This document shows, piece after piece, positions 51,900 to 61,086 of a DNA stretch of 61,243 nucleotides. The notes below the pieces were generated by a model, which was not told the DNA's origin, made no database searches, and worked only from the letters and a program-made list of their open reading frames with translations. This DNA comes from [Candidatus Thermochlorobacteriaceae] bacterium GBChlB (GTDB lineage: Bacteria > Bacteroidota > Chlorobiia > Chlorobiales > Thermochlorobacteraceae). Every line of letters begins with the position of its first letter. Positions within the stretch are counted from its first letter, which is position 1. The translations under genes and the position numbers were made by a program. The stretch spans positions 19,782 to 81,024 of the forward strand of contig JPGV01000027.1 in the NCBI GenBank assembly GCA_000724175.1, given 5' to 3'.

Positions 51900-53390
51900 T
51901 CAGTTCAGAAACTCCGCTCCGACACTGAGCGTCGGCACAAATAGCGGCAACTTAAAAGAGAACGTCGTGCCTTTGTTTTCAATGCTTTGCACCTCGAGTG
52001 TCGCGCCATGCAGTTCCAGAATTTTTTTTGAAATGGCAAGTCCCAGCCCCAATCCCGAACCAGCTTTTTCGCGCACCGATGCACTGCGGTAAAAACGGTC
52101 GTAAATATACGGTAAATCTTGTTTAGGTATGCCTTTGCCCGTATCGGAGACAGCAAAAGTAACACCGTCTTTACTGTGTGAAACGGCGATGGCGATAGCG
52201 CCGCCTTCGGGCGTGTATTGAATCGCATTCTCAATCAAGTTTTGCAGCACGCGCTCAATCAGCCCAATATCGCCGAAGACAAACGGCGCATCGGATGCCA
52301 GCATTGTCGTCAGGGCGACGCGCTTCTCCATCGCCCTCGGTTGGAATTTCAATGTAACATCTTGCGCAAGTTCCGTCGGAGAGAACGGTTCTTTTTTAGC
52401 TTCAAGTTGCTTGGCTTCCAATTTCGAGAGTTCGAAAAGCGCGGCAACCAATCGAGTAAGGCTTCTGGCGTTTTTGAGAATGGTGCCGAGATACAATTTT
52501 TTTTCGTCGTCGGAAAGCAAACGTTCTTTCATCAAAATGGTCTCGGCATAGCCCTCGATGGAGGCGAGTGGCGTGCGAAGGTCGTGTGCGATGTTGGCGA
52601 CGAGGTCGCGTCGCAGTCGGTCGTTCTGTTTCAGCGTTTGAATCGAGCGGTCGATTTTTCCGGCCATGTCGTTGAAAACGCGCGCCAGTTCGCCGAGTTC
52701 ATCGTTGGTGATAATGGGCGCGCGCGCCGAAAAGTCTCCTTGTTCAATGCGATGTGCGGCGTTGGTAAGCAATTTGACATTACGCGTCAAAAGAAAAATC
52801 ATCACGACTGCAAACAGGCTCGCTGCAACGGTGGCAATGATGAGCGTGTGCGTGAGAACCGTTAGGATATAACTTTGGCGAACCATTTCTGCGCCCGAAC
52901 TCTGCTCTTTGAACGTGACATACAAGTAGCAATGAAGCGAGCCGTCGCTGCGTCGGAGCGGCGCAGCAGAAAAAATGCTTCTGCCGCGCTCGTCGCTCGG
53001 ATTATCGCAGTAAATCGGAAACGCGGTGGAACTATCGATGAAGGCGCGGATTTTGTCAATGTCAATTCGATTGCGCTTCAACGCGTTGGTCGTGGTAAAA
53101 ACTTCGCCGTCGTCATGCACCAAGTAAAGTTGGATACTTGGGTTGATAATCATTGCTGCGTCGAAGAGCTTCTGAAATCGCTCGCGCTCGACAAGGTCGG
53201 TCTGTTCGTTGATTCTCAATTCTTTTGCAATAGATGCGGCAAGGGTATAATTCGATTTTTGAACGACCTCGGCGGTATAGCGTTCTCCGGCGTCGAGCAG
53301 CACATAAAAAAATACGCCTGTCATCGTCGCAAATGATACAACGAACAGGAGCGAGAGTCGAAACGACAGCCCATAGAACCTTGTTGGCAT
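51900..53390 (-). CDS. Membrane sensor histidine kinase
   Basis: 496 residues. Two membrane helices (about 10–32 and 175–201) enclose a periplasmic sensor of about 140 residues with two Cys (128 and 154). A HAMP domain follows (to about 255), then HisKA with His269 (NIAHDLRTP) and HATPase with NLIENAIQYTP, DTGKGIP and GSGLGLGLAI. It phosphorylates the response regulator encoded upstream with an 11-base gap. The two periplasmic Cys and the adjacent thioredoxin gene make a disulfide or redox input plausible, which is inference. Confidence 0.92.
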   Translation of the reverse strand: MPTRFYGLSFRLSLLFVVSFATMTGVFFYVLLDAGERYTAEVVQKSNYTLAASIAKELRINEQTDLVERERFQKLFDAAMIINPSIQLYLVHDDGEVFTTTNALKRNRIDIDKIRAFIDSSTAFPIYCDNPSDERGRSIFSAAPLRRSDGSLHCYLYVTFKEQSSGAEMVRQSYILTVLTHTLIIATVAASLFAVVMIFLLTRNVKLLTNAAHRIEQGDFSARAPIITNDELGELARVFNDMAGKIDRSIQTLKQNDRLRRDLVANIAHDLRTPLASIEGYAETILMKERLLSDDEKKLYLGTILKNARSLTRLVAALFELSKLEAKQLEAKKEPFSPTELAQDVTLKFQPRAMEKRVALTTMLASDAPFVFGDIGLIERVLQNLIENAIQYTPEGGAIAIAVSHSKDGVTFAVSDTGKGIPKQDLPYIYDRFYRSASVREKAGSGLGLGLAISKKILELHGATLEVQSIENKGTTFSFKLPLFVPTLSVGAEFLN

Positions 53391-53401
53391 TGCGTCAAAT
53401 C

Positions 53402-54103
53402 TTACAGGTCATCATTAAATTTGTACCCAATTCCCCAAACGGTCAGGATATACTTCGGATTCGCCGCGTCTTTCTCAATTTTCATGCGTAATCGATTGAT
53501 GTGAGAATTGACCGTATGTTCATAGCCGTTGAAGTTGTGTCCCCAGACCAAATCCAACAGTTCGGCGCGTGAAAACGCGCGACCCGGATGGCGCATAAAA
53601 ACGGAGAGCAACTCAAATTCCTTCACGGTCAGGTTAAGCGATTTGCCGTTGAGCATGGCTTTGTGCGTCTCGATGTCGAGCATCAACCCATCGTAATGAA
53701 ACCGCGTTGGCGTCGACACAAATCCGGGTTCTTTATCGGGGTGATAGCGGCGAATGCGCGCCTTAACGCGCACAATCAACTCGCACACGCTGAATGGCTT
53801 AGTGATGTAATCATCTGCACCGACCTCAATGCCCGTTATTTTGTCGCCCTCTTCCGCCCGTGATGTGAGCATCAGAATCGGCGTCTCAATGCGATTTTGC
53901 CGAATACGCTTACATGCCTCAATCCCGTCGAGCTTCGGCAACATCACGTCGAGGATAATTGCGTCGTAATTATTTTGCGTTGCATACAGCACGCCGTCTT
54001 CGCCGTTATGAACGATGTCGGTTTTGCAATCTATATCCTGCAAGTTAATAGCAACAAGGTTGGCGATGTCATGGTCGTCCTCGATAATCAGAACTTTTTT
54101 CAT
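53402..54103 (-). CDS. OmpR-family response regulator
   Basis: 233 residues. The receiver has the acidic pair E8-D9-D10, phosphoacceptor Asp52 (ILDVMLP), Thr80 and Lys102 (TKPFS). The C-terminal winged helix (from about 130) ends with GYEHTVNSHINRLRMKIE and VWGIGYKF. It is the partner of the following histidine kinase gene. It is preceded by the thioredoxin-like gene with 18 bases between, so redox protein, regulator, sensor and glycosyltransferases appear to be one unit. Confidence 0.94.
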   Translation of the reverse strand: MKKVLIIEDDHDIANLVAINLQDIDCKTDIVHNGEDGVLYATQNNYDAIILDVMLPKLDGIEACKRIRQNRIETPILMLTSRAEEGDKITGIEVGADDYITKPFSVCELIVRVKARIRRYHPDKEPGFVSTPTRFHYDGLMLDIETHKAMLNGKSLNLTVKEFELLSVFMRHPGRAFSRAELLDLVWGHNFNGYEHTVNSHINRLRMKIEKDAANPKYILTVWGIGYKFNDDL

Positions 54104-54121
54104 AACAGTGGTTGGTGATGG

Positions 54122-54616
54122 TTAACTTTCGGCAAGCAATTTGGCGATAACACTGACGGTTTCGTCATACTTGCCCTCGCCAATAGGCACATAGCGGATA
54201 ATACCCTTTTTGTCAATCACATACACGCAGGGCCAATACTCTTGCTTGCATAGTCGCCACGTCTTGAACTCGTTGTCGGTCATGACAGCATACTCAATGC
54301 CAAGCGATTTTATTTCAGCTTTGACGTTTTCCAAGACTTTCTCGCGGGCAAATTCGGGCGTATGCACACCAATGAGCTGAAAATCGTCGCCTTTAAATTT
54401 TTCATGCCATGCTTTGACATAAGGAATCGTGTTGCGGCAGTTCCAACAGGCGAATGTCCAAAATTCAAGCACGACGACTTTGCCGCGCAACGCCGAGAGC
54501 GTCAGCGGCTTTGAATTTATCCAAACGCCGTCGGCGAGTTCGGGCGCAGGCTTTCCAATCCAATCGTTGGACGGCGCGATTGAAAAAAGCAGCAATGGCA
54601 TCAAAAACGCTTTCAT
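54122..54616 (-). CDS. Secreted thioredoxin-like protein (TlpA/redoxin type)
   Basis: 164 residues. A short signal peptide (about 1–15) precedes the fold. The active site is C57-W-N-C60 in FWTFACWNCRN, the DipZ/TlpA-like variant, followed by LIGVHTPEFA and the cis-Pro region (YWPCVYVIDKKG), which has another Cys. It would act as a periplasmic thiol reductase or oxidase. A third Cys (WRLCKQE) is present. It lies 46 bases after the OMP gene and 18 before the response regulator. Confidence 0.88.
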   Translation of the reverse strand: MKAFLMPLLLFSIAPSNDWIGKPAPELADGVWINSKPLTLSALRGKVVVLEFWTFACWNCRNTIPYVKAWHEKFKGDDFQLIGVHTPEFAREKVLENVKAEIKSLGIEYAVMTDNEFKTWRLCKQEYWPCVYVIDKKGIIRYVPIGEGKYDETVSVIAKLLAES

Positions 54617-54662
54617 CGATCAAAAAAATTAATATTGACGAAATTGTTCATTCAAAGGTTCT

Positions 54663-55598
54663 TTACAACTTCAAGTATAGGCTTGCAATCAACGTCGTGC
54701 CTTTGGCGACATTTCGACCAGAGACGTCCTGAAAAATCTCGCCGCTAAATCCGACCGTTTGGGAAAAATCGTAAGCAAGTCCTGCATTGACGCGGTTGAG
54801 CGTGTAGTTGTTGATTTGATTTGTGCCGCTCGATGGCAGACGAATCTCTCCGATGCTAATCGTACTGAACCACCCAAATTTCGCCGAGACGCCGCCGACG
54901 AGCGGTGCTCCGACTTGCACAAAGTAAAATGCTTCGTCGTTGAACACTTCGCCAAGGCGATAGCGGTAGCCGACGTCCGCCGTCGCATAGCCGAACCCGC
55001 CGAGGAACGGAAAAGCCACGCCGCCTTGCAGCGCCAGCTCAATGTCGGGCTGTCCTGTGCCGAATGGAATAGATGTCGACGCGCTGCCCGTCGGAATTTT
55101 TACGCCGCCTTGCAAAGCAACGACCCCAAACGGCAACTGCGCCAATTGAAACCGAGCCGAGAGCCGTGTGTCGCCCAAACCCGACACATTCATATTCATT
55201 GACACGGTGTCCAGAAATACGCCGTCGGAAGAAGCGCGTGCGTTGCAGAACGATTGCGAGAAATTCTGAAACGACGTAGCCACGATAATCGTCAGCCCGT
55301 CATCCAGACCGACCTCGCCGTAGAATGAGAGCGCATGTGCCGAGAAGCGACTGTCCAAAAGCTGCGACGCCTGCTGCAAATTAAATCCCGTATTGAGCGC
55401 AGCGTCCATTCCGTTGTTGAACAAAAACTCTCGGTCGGTCGAAAAGCGCAGAAACGAAAACTGAAGATACGATTTGCCTTTGGGCTGCGTCCAGCCGCCC
55501 GCGCGACTTTCGGCGCGGAAAAGCAGCAAGAGAGCTACCGTCAGCAGCGAGAACAGGCGAGAGCAAGCATACGTCGTTGTGGTCTTTAAGGTTGTCAT
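54663..55598 (-). CDS. Outer-membrane beta-barrel protein of unknown function
   Basis: 311 residues. The signal peptide ends near ESRAGG (about residue 34). The rest is alternating hydrophobic strands of barrel type with the repeat pattern GLTIIVATSFQNF, GVVALQGGVKIPTG and FGYATADVGYRYRLGE, ending in ASLYLKL with a terminal hydrophobic residue. It resembles the transporter-like proteins of the phenol-degradation MetA family, but I cannot name it. The ATG at 55598 fits the signal; a TTG at 55616 is an alternative. It lies upstream of the thioredoxin gene in the same run. Confidence 0.7.
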   Translation of the reverse strand: MTTLKTTTTYACSRLFSLLTVALLLLFRAESRAGGWTQPKGKSYLQFSFLRFSTDREFLFNNGMDAALNTGFNLQQASQLLDSRFSAHALSFYGEVGLDDGLTIIVATSFQNFSQSFCNARASSDGVFLDTVSMNMNVSGLGDTRLSARFQLAQLPFGVVALQGGVKIPTGSASTSIPFGTGQPDIELALQGGVAFPFLGGFGYATADVGYRYRLGEVFNDEAFYFVQVGAPLVGGVSAKFGWFSTISIGEIRLPSSGTNQINNYTLNRVNAGLAYDFSQTVGFSGEIFQDVSGRNVAKGTTLIASLYLKL

Positions 55599-55727
55599 AT
55601 TGGTTTGGTTTAGCAATGAAGTAAATATGAGTCCAAGACTTCACGAAAGAATCACGGCAAAGAAGAGCGTAGAAAATGTGGCAAGCATCGAATTAGACGT
55701 CGACTTGCACCTCGTCGTTGATGGTGT

Positions 55728-56462
55728 TCATTTGCTGCCGCTTGTCCCAGTTGAGAGGTGCTTTAGCGCGTCGAGGATGTCGGCGGGTTCAGCACGTTCG
55801 CGGAAGTCTGCACTCACAAACGCATAGCGGATCACGCCGCTTTTATCGATAAGATACGTCGCCGCAAGCGGCAATTCATCGCCATCGTTGCCGTTGTAAG
55901 TCGTGAGCCTTTTTTTGTAGTTGTCTTTGATTGAGGGTGGAAGTTTGTAAGCGACGCCATAAGCGCGCGCCACGCCGTTGTTAGTGTCGCTCAAGACCTC
56001 AAATGTCAACTGATGTTTTTCTTTGGTCGACATAGATTTATCGGGCAGTTCGGGCGAGAGCGCAAGCAAGGCGGCGCCGTTTGTCTTGAAATCGGGCAAC
56101 CGCTCTTGCAGCGCAGCAAGCGACAAATTGCAATACGGACACCAACCGCCGCGATACCATGTCAGTATCACCGCACCTTTTTTGAGATAGTCCGAGAGTT
56201 TGACGACTTGTCCCGTCGCGTTACCAAGCTCGAACTCTGGAGCGGTGTCGCCGACCTTCATCGCGCGCGCCAATATGCCCGAAGCGGCAATGTCGTCAAT
56301 CGCTTTTTGCGCGGCGGCGGCTCTTTCGGGCGGTGTCTTTTTAAGTGATTCCTCTTTGCGCGCATCAAGCTGCGATTTCAACGACGGCGCATTGTTGGAC
56401 TGCGCGACGGCAAGCGACATCGTCATCACAAGTGCTGCAAAAAAACAAACGAGATTTTTCAT
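55728..56462 (-). CDS. Secreted peroxiredoxin-like (AhpC/TSA) protein
   Basis: 244 residues. Signal peptide (about 1–20, ending SLAVAQ); a helical spacer of about 45 residues; then an AhpC/TSA fold with C108-P-Y-C111 (YRGGWCPYC) in the place of the peroxidatic site. LSPELPDKS and TYLIDKSGVIRYAF follow. The CxxC pattern points to the PrxQ/thiol-reductase-like group. The substrate is unknown; reduction of peroxides or disulfides in the periplasm is likely. It lies 17 bases after the GT2 gene. Confidence 0.86.
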   Translation of the reverse strand: MKNLVCFFAALVMTMSLAVAQSNNAPSLKSQLDARKEESLKKTPPERAAAAQKAIDDIAASGILARAMKVGDTAPEFELGNATGQVVKLSDYLKKGAVILTWYRGGWCPYCNLSLAALQERLPDFKTNGAALLALSPELPDKSMSTKEKHQLTFEVLSDTNNGVARAYGVAYKLPPSIKDNYKKRLTTYNGNDGDELPLAATYLIDKSGVIRYAFVSADFRERAEPADILDALKHLSTGTSGSK

Positions 56463-56479
56463 GGTCAAGCGAATTGGAA

Positions 56480-57169
56480 TTAAGTAACAAGCAGCTTGAA
56501 AATGGTGAAAAGAATTTTGTAGCCTGCCTTGACTGTGCCAGAAACCGTGCCAGTGATTTTCGACGTGCCAATGCGCTTGCGATAGCTGACAGGAATTTCA
56601 ACGCAATGCAGCTTCATCTTCGCCGCCTTGACCTGCATCTCAACCGTCCAGCCGAAGGTTTGGTCTTGCATCTGCATCGCCAAGAGTTTATCAAATTTCA
56701 CGGCGCGAAACGGACCTAAATCGGTGAATGTGTAATTCCAAAACAGACGAATAAGCCGCGTGGCGAGCCAGTTGCCGAACCGCGCCTGCGGCAAGAGCGC
56801 GCCCGGCTCGGCGTTGCCAATGATGCGAGAGCCGATGACCAAGTCGACATTCTGTTCCAAAATGGGGTTTACCAACGCCGTCATCTCGTTTGGAAAATCG
56901 GAATAGTCGCCGTCCAGAAACACGACCACATCGGGCTGTTTGGTTCGTGCGTAATCGATGCCTTTCAAGCACGCCGCGCCGTAGCCGCGCTTGGGTTCAT
57001 GTAATACAGTTGCGCCGCCGCGCCTTGCGTGGTCTGCCGTTGCGTCCGTCGAGCCGTTATCGACCACAACCACCTCGCTCACCAAATCTTCGGGAATATC
57101 ACCCATCACTTTTTCAATCGAGCCGGCTTCGTTGAACGCCGGAATGATGACGAGAATATGCGGGCGCAT
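56480..57169 (-). CDS. Family 2 glycosyltransferase, dolichyl-phosphate mannose synthase-like
   Basis: 229 residues. VIIPAFNEAGSIEKV opens the nucleotide-binding half, VVVDNGSTD follows, and VVFLDGDYSDFP carries the DxD for the metal; TDLGPFRAVKF is near the acceptor site. A C-terminal hydrophobic helix (YKILFTIFKLL) may anchor it. It would place a sugar on polyprenyl phosphate, providing donor for a GT-C enzyme such as the one at 48325. It is the first gene of the run. The ATG at 57169 is preferred over the TTG at 57175. Confidence 0.88.
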   Translation of the reverse strand: MRPHILVIIPAFNEAGSIEKVMGDIPEDLVSEVVVVDNGSTDATADHARRGGATVLHEPKRGYGAACLKGIDYARTKQPDVVVFLDGDYSDFPNEMTALVNPILEQNVDLVIGSRIIGNAEPGALLPQARFGNWLATRLIRLFWNYTFTDLGPFRAVKFDKLLAMQMQDQTFGWTVEMQVKAAKMKLHCVEIPVSYRKRIGTSKITGTVSGTVKAGYKILFTIFKLLVT

Positions 57170-57390
57170 GAACAATTGACAAATAAATTAACGGCAACCG
57201 GAAGATGCGGAATGAGTATCACGAAAGCATCACGACAAAAAAGTGCGCTTCAACAGTTATTCGCCCTGTTTCATCGTCGGTGTTGATTCACGGCGTGAAT
57301 GGCGAGATGTGCTTAGTGTAAAAAATAATTGCTAAAAATTAGCTGGACGCTGTGTCGGAAAAATTTGTTGTTTTTGAAAATAACGTTAAT

Positions 57391-57405
57391 TTAGACGTAG
57401 TCTAA
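57391..57405 (+). promoter_or_regulatory. Candidate DtxR-family-type operator before the TonB receptor
   Basis: TTAGAC, GTA, GTCTAA is a perfect 6-3-6 palindrome 43 bases before the ATG. DtxR-family metal repressors bind TTAGG..CCTAA-like palindromes, and the genes behind it look like iron uptake. A second palindrome, GCTAA-AAA-TTAGC, is at 57331–57343. No repressor gene is in the window; the match is by eye. Confidence 0.4.
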
Positions 57406-57448
57406 GTAAAGCAAAAATGCAATTAGATTTCAAAACCATCAGCAATTT

Positions 57449-59908
57449 ATGAAGCGTTTTATCTTTTTTCTCTTGCTCACAACGATGTGCCTCTGTATGT
57501 CGTTGTCCGTCGCCGTCGCACAGACGGGTGAAATTTCCGGTAGCGTCAAATCCGACAAGGGCGAACCGATTGTCGGCGCAAGCATGCAGCTTAAAGGCAC
57601 AACCCTCGGCGCGGCGAGCAACGCAAACGGCGTGTTCAAAATCGCAAACGTTGCGGCGGGAAATTACACGCTCGTCGTTAAGAGTCTCGGCTACAAAACA
57701 ACTTCGCGGGAGATAACCGTTGTCGCAGGCGAAGTTTTAGCGCAAAATTTTACGCTCGATGAGGATAAAATTTACGCGCAGGAAATCGAGGTCTTGGGCA
57801 GAAAAGCCCGCACGTACACGAGCGACATTAGTTTTGTCGGAACAAAAACGGGGACGGACATCCGAGAAACGCCGCAATCGATTTCCGTCGTAACCAAGGA
57901 GCTCATCGACGACCGACAAATGTATCGCATCGGCGAGGTCGCCAAAAACGTGAGCGGCGTTAACCAATTTTCGCACTACAACGATTTAACCATTCGCGGC
58001 TTTCGCAGTCAGGACGATGTCCGTCTCATCAACGGCTTACGGAGCGGCGCGTTCTTCTTTACGCAGCCGCTCTTGGTCAATATCGAGCGCGTTGAAGTTA
58101 TCAAGGGTCCGGCGTCGGCGCTGTTCGGCAACACATATCCGGGCGGCACGGTCAATATGGTTACAAAAAAGCCGCTCGCCGAAGAGCGTAAATCCATCGC
58201 CTTTACCACCGGCAGTTTCAACACGTATCGCGGCGCATTGGATTTTACAGGACCGATTCTCGAAAATAAATCGTTGCTTTACCGTGTTAATGTAGGCTAC
58301 GAAAACGCGCAGTCGTTTCGCAACCTGCAGTTCAACGAAGCCCTGACCGTCGCGCCGTCGGTTACATTTCTGCCGAGCGAACAGACATCGGTAAACTTTG
58401 ATTTGGTGTTCACCGACATCAACACGCGTTTGGACAGAGGACAGCCGATTTTCGGCGCAAGCGCCGGCACGCCGCTCTCCACCACGCCGACAAGCCTCGC
58501 GCTCGGCGCCGCCAACGACCACTATCGCGTGCGCGACCTGTATCTGACCATCGCTTTGAACCACCGCTTTGCGAGTTGGCTTTCGGCAAACATCGGCTAT
58601 ATGAAATTCGCATTTAGCGAAGACCTCTTCGAGCATCGCAACGCCCGCACCTTCACGCCCGATTCCGCCGGACGCCCAATCACCGACCTTGCACAAATGC
58701 AGGTATTTCAACGCATTCAACAGAGATTCGCCGATAACCTCTCGGCATATTTCGTGTCCAATTTCAAAACGGGCGATGTTGAACACGTTGCGCTCGTCGG
58801 ATACGACTACGTCCAGCGCACTCGTCCCATCGGCGGCGCGCAAAATACGGCGGACGGGTTTCGTAACGCCGCCAATACGGGAACGATTGCAACCTACAAT
58901 CCGGCAAATCGCGCCGCCTATCGCTTGGATGCACGCGGGAATCCTGTTCCAAATGTGCCGAGTTTCAGTCTTGGCTCGCAACAATATCTCATCGCCAATC
59001 CAAGCGATTACATTTTTAGGCGAGCGCAACTTGCAGCGACGTTTTTCGGCGCACACGGCATCTATGTTCAAGACCAACTGAAGTGGAACAATCTGAGCGT
59101 GTTGCTCGGACTGCGACAGGAGTTTTACAGCGACCTTGAAAACTTCCAAACGCCGACCGAGCGAACCGTTACTCAACGTGCCCTTCTGCCGCGTGTCGGC
59201 GCCGTCTATGAACTTAACCCAACGGTGAATGTTTATGCGACTTATACCCAAGGCTATTTGCCACAAACCGCGTCGACGCAGATTGAGCCAAACACCGGCG
59301 GACCGTTCGACCCGCTCATCAGCAATCTGGTCGAGGGCGGCGCAAAATTGAGTTTCCTCGAAGGCAATTTGCTCGCCAACGTCGCGCTGTATCGAATCGA
59401 GCAAAACAACGTGCTGATAAACGCCGGCGACCCAACAAATCCGAACCTCTTGCGTCAGCGCGGACAAGAGCGCTCGGTCGGCATTGAGATTGAACTCATC
59501 GGAAACATCTTGCCGAATTGGAGCGTGAACGCAGTCTATGCTTACAACGACGCTCGAATCACGCAAGGACTTGACGCGGAAATCGGGCGCATCAAAGAAA
59601 ACGCGCCGAATACATCGGCGGGCATTTGGACGAAGTATACAATTGATAACGGCGTGTTGAACGGCGTCGGATTCGGCTTGGGCGTCAATTATGTCGGCGT
59701 GCGTTTTCCGTCGCTTACGCGGCTGTTTCAATTGCCCGCCTACACGGTCGTCGATGCGTCGGTGTTTTACAACTTCAACAAGTTTAGAATCGCGGCGAAC
59801 TTCAACAACATCGCCAACGAAACTTATTGGGTCGGCGGCTACGACTTTCTCGCCATTTTTCCCGGCGCGCCGCGCAACTTTCTCGTCAACGTCGGCTATC
59901 AATTTTAA
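57449..59908 (+). CDS. TonB-dependent siderophore receptor
   Basis: 819 residues. Signal peptide (about 1–25, ending VAVAQ), a CarboxypepD_reg-like domain (GEISGSVKSDKGEPIVGA to about 100), a plug with DIRETPQSISVVTKELIDDRQ and LTIRGFRSQDDV, the RVEVIKGPASALFG block, then a barrel ending NVGYQF. The plug is of the FhuA/FpvA type, used for ferric siderophores. It is followed by a PepSY membrane protein and a second receptor, as in ferric siderophore loci. Confidence 0.93.
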   Translation: MKRFIFFLLLTTMCLCMSLSVAVAQTGEISGSVKSDKGEPIVGASMQLKGTTLGAASNANGVFKIANVAAGNYTLVVKSLGYKTTSREITVVAGEVLAQNFTLDEDKIYAQEIEVLGRKARTYTSDISFVGTKTGTDIRETPQSISVVTKELIDDRQMYRIGEVAKNVSGVNQFSHYNDLTIRGFRSQDDVRLINGLRSGAFFFTQPLLVNIERVEVIKGPASALFGNTYPGGTVNMVTKKPLAEERKSIAFTTGSFNTYRGALDFTGPILENKSLLYRVNVGYENAQSFRNLQFNEALTVAPSVTFLPSEQTSVNFDLVFTDINTRLDRGQPIFGASAGTPLSTTPTSLALGAANDHYRVRDLYLTIALNHRFASWLSANIGYMKFAFSEDLFEHRNARTFTPDSAGRPITDLAQMQVFQRIQQRFADNLSAYFVSNFKTGDVEHVALVGYDYVQRTRPIGGAQNTADGFRNAANTGTIATYNPANRAAYRLDARGNPVPNVPSFSLGSQQYLIANPSDYIFRRAQLAATFFGAHGIYVQDQLKWNNLSVLLGLRQEFYSDLENFQTPTERTVTQRALLPRVGAVYELNPTVNVYATYTQGYLPQTASTQIEPNTGGPFDPLISNLVEGGAKLSFLEGNLLANVALYRIEQNNVLINAGDPTNPNLLRQRGQERSVGIEIELIGNILPNWSVNAVYAYNDARITQGLDAEIGRIKENAPNTSAGIWTKYTIDNGVLNGVGFGLGVNYVGVRFPSLTRLFQLPAYTVVDASVFYNFNKFRIAANFNNIANETYWVGGYDFLAIFPGAPRNFLVNVGYQF

Positions 59909-59922
59909 ACCAACTTCTCGAT

Positions 59923-61080
59923 ATGAAATCACCAAAATTATCCAACAAAATTTTCTCAGTTCATTCGTGGCTCGGCTTGATTAGCGGCGCGTTCTTAATC
60001 GTCATCGGACTGACCGGCTCCATTTTGGCATTGACCGATGAACTGCACGCATGGCTCAATCCCGACCTGATGCGCGTCGAGCCGCAGGCAAAGACCGTCT
60101 CGCTTGACCAAATGCTCGCCAATGTCAAAGCTAAATTTCCCGACGCCAAGGTGTTCGGCATTCAACAGGGCGAAACGCCCGATGAATCGTATCGCGTGCG
60201 CATGGATTTGAACAATGAGTTTTATTACGCGCAGATCAATCCGTATTCGGGCGATGTTTTGGGCTGCGGCGACCTCAAACCGCGCAACAGTTACTTCGTT
60301 TATTTTTCCCGCGTGATGCACTACTCGCTCCTGATGCGCCCCGTCGGCGATTTGATGGTCGCGCTCATCGGCTTGATGTTTATTCTGCTCACGCTCACGG
60401 GACTTTACGTCAATCGCAAATCGCTCGTGCGCGTCTTTCGCGTCGGCGTGCGTTGGGAGAAAGGCGTTCAGAAAGCGTCGTCGGACGCGCATCAATGGAT
60501 TGGCGTGGCATCGCTCGCGTTCACGTTCGTAATGTCGGCAACGGGATTTTATCTGATGCTCTATGCGTTCTCGCCGGAGTTTTACACGCGCATCACCGAA
60601 AAGTCAAATCCGCCCGCCGTCGTGCTCTCCGCCGATTCGCTTATGGCGCAAGCCAAATTGCACTTGCCCGATTTCACGCCCGTGATGCTCCAACTGCCGC
60701 GCAAAGAGAATCAACCGATTACCGTGCGCGGACACATTGCCGGTTCGCTGTTTCTCTACAATCATTACAGTAGCTACGTGCAGTTCGATTCCAAAACCGG
60801 TGCGGTCAAAAAAACCTTCAATATCAACGGCGCCGGTTTCGGCGAGCAACTCCACGCTTGGCTTGTGGCACTGCACTACGGGCAGTTCGGCGGCTTTTGG
60901 CTGAAACTCATTTACTGCATCGGCGGCTTGACACCCGGCATTCTCTCGGTTACCGGCTTTGTGATTTGGTGGAAGAAAAAACGCCGTCAGGTTGCTCCGA
61001 TGCAAAAGACACTGCCGACCAAATCCGCTTATTCGAGCGCTTCAAGCGACGCGGCTGTATTGATGAACAACAATCAATGA
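59923..61080 (+). CDS. PepSY-associated transmembrane protein, iron-uptake type
   Basis: 385 residues with the PepSY-TM pattern: an N-terminal helix in IFSVHSWLGLISGAFLIVIGLTGS, a periplasmic stretch with two PepSY-like segments, LMRPVGDLMVALIGLMFILLTL, a third helix with WIGVASLAFTFVMSATGFYLM, and a last helix in WLKLIYCIGGLTPGILSVTGFVIWW. The His residues in helix 1 (HSW), in the AHQWIG segment and in the HAW/HYG segment resemble haem- or Fe-handling sites of siderophore reductases. The ATG at 59923 starts 14 bases after the receptor stop. Confidence 0.9.
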   Translation: MKSPKLSNKIFSVHSWLGLISGAFLIVIGLTGSILALTDELHAWLNPDLMRVEPQAKTVSLDQMLANVKAKFPDAKVFGIQQGETPDESYRVRMDLNNEFYYAQINPYSGDVLGCGDLKPRNSYFVYFSRVMHYSLLMRPVGDLMVALIGLMFILLTLTGLYVNRKSLVRVFRVGVRWEKGVQKASSDAHQWIGVASLAFTFVMSATGFYLMLYAFSPEFYTRITEKSNPPAVVLSADSLMAQAKLHLPDFTPVMLQLPRKENQPITVRGHIAGSLFLYNHYSSYVQFDSKTGAVKKTFNINGAGFGEQLHAWLVALHYGQFGGFWLKLIYCIGGLTPGILSVTGFVIWWKKKRRQVAPMQKTLPTKSAYSSASSDAAVLMNNNQ

Positions 61081-61086
61081 CGATGT

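Noticed and set aside
58037-59935. Open frame of 632 codons antisense to the TonB receptor
   Set aside because: The sense strand has clear receptor motifs throughout; the antisense frame has no motif and follows from codon bias.
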